Of a stretch of DNA of 64,000 nucleotides, positions 33,813 through 41,731 are shown in pieces; positions within the stretch are counted from its first letter, which is position 1, and every line of letters begins with the position of its first letter. The stretch is from Chryseobacterium gleum. Its GTDB lineage: Bacteria > Bacteroidota > Bacteroidia > UBA10329. The notes beneath the pieces are model-generated. The model was not told where the DNA came from. It was given only the letters and a program-made list of their open reading frames with translations, and ran no database searches. The stretch spans positions 1-64,000 of the forward strand of contig CAMDOM010000012.1 in NCBI GenBank assembly GCA_945903645.1, in the 5' to 3' direction. Made by a program: the position numbers and the translations under genes.

Positions 33813-35939
33813 TTAGGACACCCTAGCCCAATTGGGTTTATCCTTCATTTCGCTTAGCAGATGATGGCGGGTAGAAGCATTTTGGGGATTTTTCAGTTCG
33901 GGGTCGTCTTGCAGCAGTTGAATGGCGGCATTGCGTGCCAATTGCAGTATTTCCCCGTCTTTGGTGAGGTTGCTAATGCGAAACACGGGAGTGCCACTTT
34001 GTTGCGTGCCTTGTATATCGCCTGGGCCGCGCAGTTTCATATCCACTTCGGCTATTTCAAATCCATCATTGGTACGCACCATTGTTTCCATGCGGGTGCG
34101 GGCTTCTTGGCTCAGGGCATAGCCTGTCATTAAGATGCAAAAGCTCTGTTCGGCACCACGCCCCACACGGCCGCGTAGCTGATGTAGTTGCGACAGGCCA
34201 AATCGCTCAGCACTTTCAATTACCATCACCGATGCGTTGGGCACATCCACGCCTACTTCAATCACTGTGGTGCTTACCATGATATGCGTAATTCCCTTTT
34301 TGAAGCGCTGCATTTCAAACTCCTTGTCTTCGGCTTTCATGCGGCCATGCAGAATGCTAACTTGATATTGAGGCAACGGAAACTCGCGCACAATGCTCTC
34401 ATAGCCATCCGTTAGGTCCTTATAGTCCATCTTTTCGCTCTCATCAATAAGCGGATAGACCACATATACCTGACGGCCTTTTGTTATTTCTTCCCGCATA
34501 AATTCAAACACTTTGATGCGCGCGCTATCTAGGCGGTGCAAGGTTTTGATGGGTTTTCTTCCTGGAGGAAGTTCGTCAATTACCGATGTATCGAGGTCGC
34601 CATACACCGTCATGGCCAAGGTGCGCGGTATGGGTGTGGCGGTCATTATGAGGAAGTGTGGTACTTTTTGCGCATCACTGCCTTTGAGCCAAAGCTTGGC
34701 GCGCTGCTGCACACCAAAACGGTGCTGCTCGTCAACCACTACCAAGCCTAGTTGCTTAAATTGCACCACATCTTCTATCAAAGCATGCGTGCCAATAAGA
34801 ATTTGCAACGCACCACTCATCAACTCTTCATGAATTATTTTGCGTTGAGCGGTTTTGGTGCTGCCCGTTAATAGCCGAATATTGATGCCCAATGGTTCTA
34901 CCAATGCGGCTATTGAGCGAAAATGCTGCTCGGCCAAGATTTCCGTAGGAGCCATCAGCGCGGCTTGAAAATTATTGTCAATGGCCAAAAGCATCGCCAT
35001 CAACGCCACAATTGTTTTACCACTGCCAACATCGCCCTGCACCAATCGGTTCATTTGGATGCCCGAACCCAAATCACGTCTTATCTCTTTTATAACGCGT
35101 TTTTGGGCTCCCGTTAGTTCAAAGGGCAAGCATTCGTTGTAAAAACGATTCACCATTTCTCCAACTTCTGCAAACACAGCACCACGAAACTTTTGCTGAT
35201 TGATGAGTTTCAATTTCAACAATTTTAATTGGATGAAGAATAGCTCATCAAACTTGAGACGGAAAATGGCAGTGCGCAATGCATCGGGGTCTTTCGGGAA
35301 ATGAACATTCACAAACGCCATTTCTCGTCCCATTAAACCCACTTGCACATTCCGTAATTCATCGCTTAGAATTTCGGGAATGTGGCCATTTAGTTGGCTC
35401 ACCAGCAAGTGCATTACCCGCGATATGCCTTTGCTGTCCATGCCTTTTTCTGCGGCTTTCACGCTTGTGGGGTAAACTGGCACCATGGTTGCGCTCATCT
35501 TGTTTTGCAACACTTCCGGGGTGTCAAGTTCTGGATGCACCATATTGAAGCTGCTCTTAAACTTTGATGGACGACCAAAAATCACATATTCTTTCCCGAT
35601 TACCAATTTGGGTTGCACCCATTGAATGCCTTTAAACCAAACAAGTTCCATGGTTCCCGTTCCGTCCGAAAACTGAGCTATCAGTCGCTGACCTTTGCCT
35701 TTTGTGCCCACAAGTTGAACTGACGTAACGCGGCCTCGTAGCTGAATGTCTACTTCATCGTTGACCACAGCGCTAATGGTGTGAAACTGTGTGCGGTCAA
35801 CATAGCGAAATGGGAAATGATGCAGTAAATCGCCAAAAGTGCGAATGCCCAATTCGGACCGCAAAAGCTTGGCGCGCTCGGGACCAACGCCACCCAAAAA
35901 TTCGAGCGAAGTATTGAGAAAAGGAGTGTCCCCAACCAT
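33813..35939 (-). CDS. recG: ATP-dependent DNA helicase RecG
   Basis: The 708-residue superfamily 2 helicase has an N-terminal wedge/OB domain (FLGGVGPERAKLL, HFPFRYVDRT, LRGRVTSVQ) and helicase motifs: Walker A QGDVGSGKTIVAL, DEQHRFGVQQR (DEQH box), MTATPIPRTLA, HGRMKAEDKE, VIEVGVDVPNA and LHQLRGRVGRG. RecG remodels stalled forks and branch-migrates Holliday junctions. Length is near the usual 690-700. The gap to convergent tsaC is 45 bases and holds only a 6-bp inverted repeat (TACGAA/TTCGTA). The upstream neighbour pdhC is on the same strand at 30 bases. Confidence 0.95.
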   Translation of the reverse strand: MVGDTPFLNTSLEFLGGVGPERAKLLRSELGIRTFGDLLHHFPFRYVDRTQFHTISAVVNDEVDIQLRGRVTSVQLVGTKGKGQRLIAQFSDGTGTMELVWFKGIQWVQPKLVIGKEYVIFGRPSKFKSSFNMVHPELDTPEVLQNKMSATMVPVYPTSVKAAEKGMDSKGISRVMHLLVSQLNGHIPEILSDELRNVQVGLMGREMAFVNVHFPKDPDALRTAIFRLKFDELFFIQLKLLKLKLINQQKFRGAVFAEVGEMVNRFYNECLPFELTGAQKRVIKEIRRDLGSGIQMNRLVQGDVGSGKTIVALMAMLLAIDNNFQAALMAPTEILAEQHFRSIAALVEPLGINIRLLTGSTKTAQRKIIHEELMSGALQILIGTHALIEDVVQFKQLGLVVVDEQHRFGVQQRAKLWLKGSDAQKVPHFLIMTATPIPRTLAMTVYGDLDTSVIDELPPGRKPIKTLHRLDSARIKVFEFMREEITKGRQVYVVYPLIDESEKMDYKDLTDGYESIVREFPLPQYQVSILHGRMKAEDKEFEMQRFKKGITHIMVSTTVIEVGVDVPNASVMVIESAERFGLSQLHQLRGRVGRGAEQSFCILMTGYALSQEARTRMETMVRTNDGFEIAEVDMKLRGPGDIQGTQQSGTPVFRISNLTKDGEILQLARNAAIQLLQDDPELKNPQNASTRHHLLSEMKDKPNWARVS

Positions 35940-35969
35940 TGTAGGGCAAAGATGGGGGAAATGTGTGGG

Positions 35970-37262
35970 TTAAATAGAATAAGCCCCTAACAGCAGTACT
36001 GGTTTCTCCATCAGGTTTTTGAAGGTTTGGAGGAATTTCGCACCTGATGCTCCGTCCACAGTTCGGTGGTCGCAGCTTAGCGTCACACGCATCACATGGC
36101 CTGGAACAATCTGCCCGCCACGCACCACTGGCACTTCATCTATGCCACCAATCGCCATGATGCAACTATCGGGCGTATTGATAATGGCAGTGAATTCCTC
36201 AATTCCAAACATGCCGAGGTTGCTTACCGTGAATGTGTTGCCTTCCCAGTCCTTGGGCTGCAGTTTCTTGTCGTTGGCGCGCAGTACAAAGTCTTTCACC
36301 TCTGATGAAATTTCGCTCAGACGTTTGGTGTCGGCAAAACGCACCACGGGTACTAATAGTCCATCGGGCACAGCCACGGCCACACCGATATGCACATGTT
36401 CGTTATATCTGATGTGGTCGCCCATCCAAGCGGAATTCACCTGAGGGTGTTTCTTCAACGCAACTGCGCATGCTTTGATGATGAGGTCGTTGAAGGACAC
36501 TTTCATCGGTGCAACTTCGTTAATGGAATCGCGGGCTTTCATCATCTCATCCATGTCGATGCGCATGGTGAGGTAGAAATGCGGTGCGGTGAATTTGCTT
36601 TCGGCCAGTCGCTTGGCAATGGTTTTGCGCATCTGCGACACAGGCACTTCGGTATAATGCTCAACGGTCATTGGCGTAGCGAATCCGCCTGTTCCGAAGG
36701 TTTCCACATCGCGTTTCACAATGCGGCCACCATCTCCAGAACCAGCAACACGGGCAAGGTCGATACCTTTGTCTTCAGCCAGTTTCTTAGCAAGAGGTGA
36801 GGCCTTTAATCTGCCATCTGATGAAGGTTGGGAAGTAGGACGAGAGGCGAGGGGCGATTGTGTGGCCTCTGCAACTTGTACGGTTTTCAATTCCTCTTTC
36901 AGAGCAGGCTTATCCTCTGCCTTGTCCTCCTTTTTATCGGACGTTTCAACTTTCGATTTCTGTGTCGCAGGTTCAGATTTTTTCTTTCCGCTTTCCTCTT
37001 TCAGCAATTCAGAGATGTCTTCTCCTTTCTCGCCAAGGATGGCCAGAATACTATCAACGGCTGCTGTCTTTCCTTTTTGCACACCTATGTAAAGGAGTAC
37101 CCCGTCCTGAAACGATTCGAACTCCATTGTAGCCTTGTCAGATTCAATTTCGGCTAGGACTTCGCCATTCTTTACAGTATCGCCCACCTTCTTGTGCCAT
37201 TCGGCTACTACACCCTCGGTCATGGTGTCGCTTAGTTTGGGCATTCTTACAATTTCGGCCAT
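35970..37262 (-). CDS. pdhC: Pyruvate dehydrogenase E2, dihydrolipoamide acetyltransferase
   Basis: The 430-residue protein has one N-terminal lipoyl domain (lipoyl Lys43 in ESDKATMEF), a charged Lys/Glu linker, a peripheral-subunit-binding domain at about 152-188 (ASPLAKKLAEDKGID ... GDGGRIVKRDVE) and a catalytic domain ending with His399 in DHRTVDGASGAKFL. It transfers the acetyl group to CoA. It is normally adjacent to pdhA in flavobacteria; here a four-helix-bundle gene and repeats separate them. E1 beta is not in the window. Confidence 0.94.
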   Translation of the reverse strand: MAEIVRMPKLSDTMTEGVVAEWHKKVGDTVKNGEVLAEIESDKATMEFESFQDGVLLYIGVQKGKTAAVDSILAILGEKGEDISELLKEESGKKKSEPATQKSKVETSDKKEDKAEDKPALKEELKTVQVAEATQSPLASRPTSQPSSDGRLKASPLAKKLAEDKGIDLARVAGSGDGGRIVKRDVETFGTGGFATPMTVEHYTEVPVSQMRKTIAKRLAESKFTAPHFYLTMRIDMDEMMKARDSINEVAPMKVSFNDLIIKACAVALKKHPQVNSAWMGDHIRYNEHVHIGVAVAVPDGLLVPVVRFADTKRLSEISSEVKDFVLRANDKKLQPKDWEGNTFTVSNLGMFGIEEFTAIINTPDSCIMAIGGIDEVPVVRGGQIVPGHVMRVTLSCDHRTVDGASGAKFLQTFKNLMEKPVLLLGAYSI

Positions 37263-37266
37263 GGTT

Positions 37267-37298
37267 TAAGTCGTAAGGGGTGAGTAATAAGTCGTAAG
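37267..37298. repeat. Left repeat flank of the four-helix-bundle gene
   Basis: Two direct copies of AAGTCGTAAG (37268-37277 and 37289-37298) lie between pdhC and the inserted gene. The second, extended to AATAAGTCGTAAG (37286-37298), is the reverse complement of 37715-37727 on the other side. Confidence 0.75.
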
Positions 37299-37338
37299 GT
37301 ATGAGGCGTTAGGAGTAAATTGCAGCAGATAGGCGCTA

Positions 37339-37695
37339 TTACTGGGGTTTGTTTATGGATTTTATTAGTCCACGGATTATTCGTGAGACTTCTTCAGACT
37401 TCGATATCAAGTCGATTTTTCTTTCATTGGAGATATATTCTAATCTTACTGCTAGATAAACCATAGACCTGACCTCGCTGCATGATGCTATTGCGAAATA
37501 CAGGAATCTGGCGAAATCAGCATCTGAATTTCTGTCAAATCCTTCAGCGATATTGTTGGATACTGAAATTGAGGCTCTGCAAATCTGATCTCTGAATCCG
37601 TAATCTTTCAAATTTCGAAACTCTGAATACACATCCACAGGCAAGTCTTGCGCTTTTTGCCATGCAATGATGTCCTCAAACTTCTGAATCCCCAT
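37339..37695 (-). CDS. Four-helix-bundle protein (23S rRNA intervening-sequence/S23 type)
   Basis: The 118-residue protein has the family pattern: FEDIIAWQKAQDL, then YGFRDQICRASISVSNNIAEGFDR, FARFLYFAIASCSEVRSM and a final helix. These small helical-bundle proteins form pentamers and are encoded in 23S rRNA intervening sequences, near diversity-generating retroelements (Avd) or alone in many Bacteroidetes. The role of the stand-alone form is unknown. It lies between pdhA and pdhC, on the same strand, bounded by inverted AGTCGTAAG-type repeats, which suggests it moved in as a unit. No reverse transcriptase is nearby. Confidence 0.88.
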   Translation of the reverse strand: MGIQKFEDIIAWQKAQDLPVDVYSEFRNLKDYGFRDQICRASISVSNNIAEGFDRNSDADFARFLYFAIASCSEVRSMVYLAVRLEYISNERKIDLISKSEEVSRIIRGLIKSINKPQ

Positions 37696-37698
37696 TTT

Positions 37699-37727
37699 GA
37701 CTTATGACTTATCTCTTACGACTTATT
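37699..37727. repeat. Right repeat flank of the four-helix-bundle gene
   Basis: GACTTATGACTTAT is followed by CTTACGACTTATT (37715-37727), the latter a 13-base inverted copy of 37286-37298. The right flank runs almost into the pdhA stop codon. Confidence 0.75.
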
Positions 37728-37728
37728 C

Positions 37729-38724
37729 CTAATCTGTAATGAACGGATAATCCGCTTGGGTGTAAACGTTTTCGTAAAGGTCTTTTGCTTCGGGAAATGC
37801 CGATTCTTCGCTAAATTTCACCGTTTCTTCCACAGCTTCCTTCACTTCGAGGTTTATTTTTTCTAGTTCAGCATCCGTGGCATATTTATGTTTGCGAATC
37901 TGATTAAAAACCACCTGTATAGGATCCTGATTGCGGTATTCCTCCACTTCTTCCTTGGTGCGATACTTGGCAGGATCGCTCATGCTGTGTCCCTTGTAGC
38001 GGTAGGTCTTCATCTCCAATAAGGTAGGGCCATCGCCTTTTCGGGCGCGGTCTGCGGCTTTTTTTACCGCTTCATACACATCTTCCACCTTCATACCGTT
38101 CACCGCCTCGCTGGGCATTTCGTAGGCACGGCCCAATTTGTAGAGGTCTTTCACATTGCTGGTGCGCTCCACACTGGTACCCATCGCATAGTTGTTGTTC
38201 TCGATGATGAAAATGACCGGTAGTTTCCATGTCATGGCCATGTTCAATGCTTCATGGAAGGCACCTTGTCGCACCGCGCCATCGCCCATGTAGCATAGCG
38301 TAACGAACTTTTCGCCACGGTACTTGTCAGCGAAGGCAATGCCTGCACCCAAAGGAACTTGTCCTCCCACAATGCCATGTCCACCAAAGAAATGATGTTC
38401 CTTACTGAACATATGCATGGATCCACCTTTGCCCTTCACGCAACCTGTAACCTTCCCGTAAAGTTCGGCCATCACTTCCTTGGCTGGAACACCCAAAGCG
38501 ATGGGATGCACGTGGTCGCGATAGGCCGTGATTACTTTATCTCCTTTTTGAATGGCTTCCATACTTCCCGCCAAAACAGCTTCCTGGCCAATGTAGAGAT
38601 GGCAAAAGCCCCGTATTTTTTGTTGGATATAAAGTTGCCCTGCGCGCTCTTCAAACTTGCGCCAAAGAAGCATATCGCGGTACCATTTTAGATAGGTTTC
38701 CTTTCCGAATTTCTTCGCTGCCAT
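37729..38724 (-). CDS. pdhA: Pyruvate dehydrogenase E1 component, alpha subunit
   Basis: The 331-residue subunit has the thiamine-diphosphate motif GDGAVRQGAFHEALN (from 147) ending in IENNNYAMG, and the conserved YRDH and HGIVGGQ segments around the active site. With E1 beta it decarboxylates pyruvate and acetylates the E2 lipoyl arm. A TACCTTTG -7 box lies about 18 bases upstream. The next genes on the strand are the four-helix-bundle gene and pdhC. Confidence 0.94.
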   Translation of the reverse strand: MAAKKFGKETYLKWYRDMLLWRKFEERAGQLYIQQKIRGFCHLYIGQEAVLAGSMEAIQKGDKVITAYRDHVHPIALGVPAKEVMAELYGKVTGCVKGKGGSMHMFSKEHHFFGGHGIVGGQVPLGAGIAFADKYRGEKFVTLCYMGDGAVRQGAFHEALNMAMTWKLPVIFIIENNNYAMGTSVERTSNVKDLYKLGRAYEMPSEAVNGMKVEDVYEAVKKAADRARKGDGPTLLEMKTYRYKGHSMSDPAKYRTKEEVEEYRNQDPIQVVFNQIRKHKYATDAELEKINLEVKEAVEETVKFSEESAFPEAKDLYENVYTQADYPFITD

Positions 38725-38741
38725 AGATTGTGGTTTGGATG

Positions 38742-38749
38742 CAAAGGTA
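38742..38749 (-). promoter_or_regulatory. -7 element (TACCTTTG) of the pdhA promoter
   Basis: The minus strand reads TACCTTTG, matching TAnnTTTG, 17 bases before pdhA. A TTG lies 25 bases further upstream, slightly beyond the usual spacing. Confidence 0.6.
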
Positions 38750-38790
38750 AGTGGACAGGTGTTGATTTAAGGCTCAACATTCCTAGATTT

Positions 38791-39282
38791 CTAAGCTGAA
38801 CCTTTCAAGCCATCTGCATTGAACGAGAATGGGAGCAAAGCACTTACATCTTCAAACACCCACACGGTTTTTCCTGTTCCTCCCAAAATAATTCGCATTG
38901 GAGATTTTTGGCGGTGGCGATATTCCATCAACACCTGGCGGCAACCACCGCAAGGAGAAAGGGGTTCGCTCACATCAAATTTCTTCGTTGAAACGGCTAT
39001 GGCCATAGCTTCAACTGTTATTCCTGGGTATTGAGATGAAGCTGCGAAAATGGCGACTCGTTCTGCGCAAAGTCCAGAAGGATAAGCCGCATTTTCTTGG
39101 TTGGAACCTTCAACCACAGTGCCGTTTTCTAAGCGTAATGCAGCACCCACAAAGAATTGGGAGTATGGCGCGTATGCATTGGCTGTCATTGCTTTGGCCG
39201 CTTCCAAAAGTGCGCGGTCTGCTAGGCCAAGCTCTTCAAATTCACATGCGATGCCAGAAACGGAAAAAGAAAATGGATTCAT
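38791..39282 (-). CDS. cdd: Cytidine deaminase
   Basis: The 163-residue enzyme converts cytidine and deoxycytidine to uridine forms in pyrimidine salvage. Zinc ligands and the proton shuttle are Cys72 and Glu74 (GLCAERVAIFA), Cys111 and Cys114 (SPCGGCRQVL). The N-terminal AYAPYSQFFVGAA is typical. It is longer than the 130-residue tetrameric form because of about 20 extra N-terminal residues. It lies between pdhA and the toxin-antitoxin pair. A neighbouring cdd is common beside porV/porU in flavobacteria. Confidence 0.92.
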   Translation of the reverse strand: MNPFSFSVSGIACEFEELGLADRALLEAAKAMTANAYAPYSQFFVGAALRLENGTVVEGSNQENAAYPSGLCAERVAIFAASSQYPGITVEAMAIAVSTKKFDVSEPLSPCGGCRQVLMEYRHRQKSPMRIILGGTGKTVWVFEDVSALLPFSFNADGLKGSA

Positions 39283-39298
39283 TTGGTGTTATTTGCCA

Positions 39299-39613
39299 TT
39301 AAGGCATTGGTCTGCGAAACATAGGATTGTTTATTAACAACCTACTACTGTGATGAACCGTGATTACGTCCACTCGATTTATATGAACCACAGTGTAAAT
39401 TATGCGATAACTACCTGTGATTAGTTCTCTGATTTGGTCATTCCCAACTTCAGGTACAATCCGACCAATTCTGCAATTTGTTGCAAGTAGACTTTCGTGG
39501 GCAAAAAAACGCTCTACCTGAATTTCTGCGTACTTCACCGAATCTCTCGAAATAAACTCTGCAATGCTTTTAATGTCTTCGAGCGCTTGAGACGTCCATC
39601 TTACTTCAACCAT
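39299..39613 (-). CDS. RelE/ParE-superfamily toxin
   Basis: The 104-residue protein has the ParE-like pattern VRWTSQALEDIKSIAEFISRDS near the start, and RELITGSYRIIYTV plus VITVHHSSR near the end. Its start overlaps the antitoxin's 3' end by 13 bases, the usual type II arrangement with the antitoxin first. ParE-type toxins act on DNA gyrase and RelE-type toxins cut mRNA at the ribosome; the sequence does not separate the two here. It sits 16 bases from cdd in an otherwise conserved neighbourhood. Confidence 0.85.
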   Translation of the reverse strand: MVEVRWTSQALEDIKSIAEFISRDSVKYAEIQVERFFAHESLLATNCRIGRIVPEVGNDQIRELITGSYRIIYTVVHINRVDVITVHHSSRLLINNPMFRRPMP

Positions 39614-39783
39614 TTTTGAAGTCTAACTTTTGCTTCTTCAGTTGAAAGTGTTTCACCATTTCGAGATTGCTCAAGTCCAATCTCAATTTTTTGAAGAAGC
39701 ATAATCTTGTCTAAAAAGTCATCTATTGAAAAGTTTTCGGGTAGTTCTTGAACGGTTTTTAATAACTTCTCTTTGGTCAACAT
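39601..39783 (-). CDS. Small antitoxin of the RelE/ParE pair
   Basis: The 60-residue, mostly helical protein (LPENFSIDDFLDKIMLLQKIEIGLEQSRNGETLSTEEAKVRLQKWL) is of the type seen beside ParE-like toxins. The C-terminal STEEAKVRLQKWL segment resembles toxin-binding tails of such antitoxins. No clear DNA-binding domain is visible, so autoregulation is uncertain. It overlaps the toxin gene and lies 45 bases from ispF. Confidence 0.8.
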   Translation of the reverse strand: MLTKEKLLKTVQELPENFSIDDFLDKIMLLQKIEIGLEQSRNGETLSTEEAKVRLQKWLK

Positions 39784-39828
39784 GTCTTGCAGATTTGAAG
39801 CGAAGTTAATTAAAGTTGCAGTGTTGTT

Positions 39829-40308
39829 TTATCGATTCTGAATTAGCACAGTTGCATAGGCCGAAACACCTTCTTCCCTACCTACGAATCCTAATTTTTC
39901 GGTTGTAGTAGCCTTGATGCTTATGTCATCCGTAGGTATTCCCATTACTTCGGCCAAAACCTGCTTCATTTCGGGAATATGCGGGTTTATTTTTGGTCGC
40001 TGAAGGCATATTGTGCTGTCAATATTGCCCACTTCAAAGCCTTTGGCGCGAACAAGTTTTAATACATCTCGCAAAAGAATCTTGCTGTCTATTCCTTTAT
40101 AGTCTGCTGAAGTGTCTGGAAAATGGAATCCAATATCGCGAAGGTTTGCTGCACCAAGCAATGCATCGCAAATCACATGAATAAGCACATCTGCATCTGA
40201 ATGCCCCACTGCTCCATGCGAATGTGGAACCAGAATGCCTCCAAGCCAAAATTCTTTCCCTTCGGCCAATTGGTGAACATCATAACCAAATCCTACACGA
40301 ATGCGCAT
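39829..40308 (-). CDS. ispF: 2-C-methyl-D-erythritol 2,4-cyclodiphosphate synthase
   Basis: The 159-residue enzyme of the MEP isoprenoid pathway has metal ligands Asp10, His12 (GYDVHQL) and His44 (HSDADVLIHVICDALLGA), and the conserved ATTTEKLGFVGREEG loop. It closes the cyclodiphosphate ring. Its stop comes shortly before the toxin-antitoxin pair, and it begins 29 bases after porV on the same strand, so it may share the porV transcript. No other MEP gene is in the window. Confidence 0.95.
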   Translation of the reverse strand: MRIRVGFGYDVHQLAEGKEFWLGGILVPHSHGAVGHSDADVLIHVICDALLGAANLRDIGFHFPDTSADYKGIDSKILLRDVLKLVRAKGFEVGNIDSTICLQRPKINPHIPEMKQVLAEVMGIPTDDISIKATTTEKLGFVGREEGVSAYATVLIQNR

Positions 40309-40337
40309 GGCGGTTAGTTTAGGAGAGCAACTTGATG

Positions 40338-41603
40338 TTATTCAGCCGGATCAGCACCGTCTTTTTCTTGCTTCTTAAATGCTTCGAAATCGAAGGTTAG
40401 AGTGAAACGCAAGGTGTTTTCAAGCGGGTGACGCTGAGTAATTGGAATAAGATAAGCGAAATCAAGTCCAAATACATTGTAGCGGATACTAGCGCCAAGC
40501 GTCACATACTGCCGATTTCCCTTTATAGGATCTTCGTGGAAATAACCTGTTCGGATTGAGAATAGGCGTTTGCCCTTGAGGCTATACCAGTATTCCAATC
40601 CAACCGAAACTTGCACTTCCTTGAACTCCTCGGCTGTTCCACCAGGTGCATCACCGAACGATTGGAATAGTCCTGACGGTACACTAACATTTGGGTCTTT
40701 TCCAGATGCGATAATATACTTGCCATCCGGGCCTAGAATCGGTTGATTAGCGGAGTCTTTAGCATACATTGGAGGTGTTGGCACCAAAAGTTTATTCACA
40801 TCCACATATACTCCGATAGAATTGTAATCATCAAACAACATACTAAAGCCAACTCCAAGACGAAGATTCATAGGGATGAAATCTTCCTGGGTAGTATTGG
40901 TATAGCTCATTTTGGAGCCAATGTTAGAGAACGAAAGGCCAGCAGTAATGATGGTTTTCTTCTTAGCTACTTTTACCTTGGTGTTTTGATAATAAAAACC
41001 CAAGTCGGCAGCGAATGCCATTCCAGGACGGGTGTCTGCTCCGCCCACATTGATGCCACCTGTAAGGTTGGAATAGACGTAGCGCAATGCCAGTCCTCCC
41101 GAAAATCCCTTTGCCAAAACGCGGGAATAGGCTAAATCAATAGCAAATTCATTCGGATTAAAGTTTCCGATAGTGTTTCCATTTACATCGGTGAAGGTGA
41201 TGTCGCCTAATGAAAAATAGCGCAACGAACCTGCTAAGGTTTGAAGTCCTTTCTTGCCAATTTTTCCATAGCCAGAAATATAGGCTAGGTTAATATCAGG
41301 AACTAAAGCACGAAGCCATGGTGTGTAAGAAACAGCAAAGCCCATTTTGTTTTCCGCAAATGCCAACTTTCCTGGATTCCAGTGAATGGATGCTGCGTCT
41401 GGACTTGTAGCTACACCCACATCACCCATACCTCCAGCCCGCGCATCGGGCGAAATCATTAAAAATGGAACTGCCGTGGTAATGGTATTCAATTGAAGTG
41501 TGCCATCATCGCCATCACCTGTTCCAAAGGTTTGTGCCTTTAGTGAGGTTTGCGATAGAACAACAATTAGGGCGAAAAGCCCCAAAAATCTAAATAAGAA
41601 CAT
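40338..41603 (-). CDS. porV: Type IX secretion outer-membrane protein PorV (LptO)
   Basis: The 421-residue protein has a signal peptide (FLFRFLGLFALIVVLSQTSLKAQ) and a beta-barrel body of the FadL-like PorV family (AVPFLMISPDARAGGMGDVGVATSPDAASIHWNPGKLAF near the start, DFAYLIPI near the end). PorV shuttles T9SS cargo from the translocon to PorU for sorting-domain removal and attachment. The start at 41603 is preferred to an ATG 11 codons upstream because a TATATTTG -7 box (41624-41631) lies inside that longer reading, and the signal peptide begins at 41603. porU lies upstream on the same strand. Confidence 0.92.
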   Translation of the reverse strand: MFLFRFLGLFALIVVLSQTSLKAQTFGTGDGDDGTLQLNTITTAVPFLMISPDARAGGMGDVGVATSPDAASIHWNPGKLAFAENKMGFAVSYTPWLRALVPDINLAYISGYGKIGKKGLQTLAGSLRYFSLGDITFTDVNGNTIGNFNPNEFAIDLAYSRVLAKGFSGGLALRYVYSNLTGGINVGGADTRPGMAFAADLGFYYQNTKVKVAKKKTIITAGLSFSNIGSKMSYTNTTQEDFIPMNLRLGVGFSMLFDDYNSIGVYVDVNKLLVPTPPMYAKDSANQPILGPDGKYIIASGKDPNVSVPSGLFQSFGDAPGGTAEEFKEVQVSVGLEYWYSLKGKRLFSIRTGYFHEDPIKGNRQYVTLGASIRYNVFGLDFAYLIPITQRHPLENTLRFTLTFDFEAFKKQEKDGADPAE

Positions 41604-41623
41604 CCATTTTTGTTTTGGGGCTG

Positions 41624-41631
41624 CAAATATA
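41624..41631 (-). promoter_or_regulatory. -7 element (TATATTTG) of the porV promoter
   Basis: The minus strand reads TATATTTG, matching TAnnTTTG, 20 bases before the ATG at 41603. It decides the start choice for porV. Confidence 0.6.
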
Positions 41632-41731
41632 GCCATGTTGCGAGAACAGTTTAATTGGTGTTAAGCCATAGGGCAAGGTTATATAACGGAGAACTTTGAA
41701 GAATATTGGAGATGATGAAAAATATTTATTT

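Noticed and set aside
37339-37695. Avd accessory protein of a diversity-generating retroelement
   Set aside because: No reverse transcriptase, template repeat or variable repeat is in the window, so only the general four-helix family is supported.
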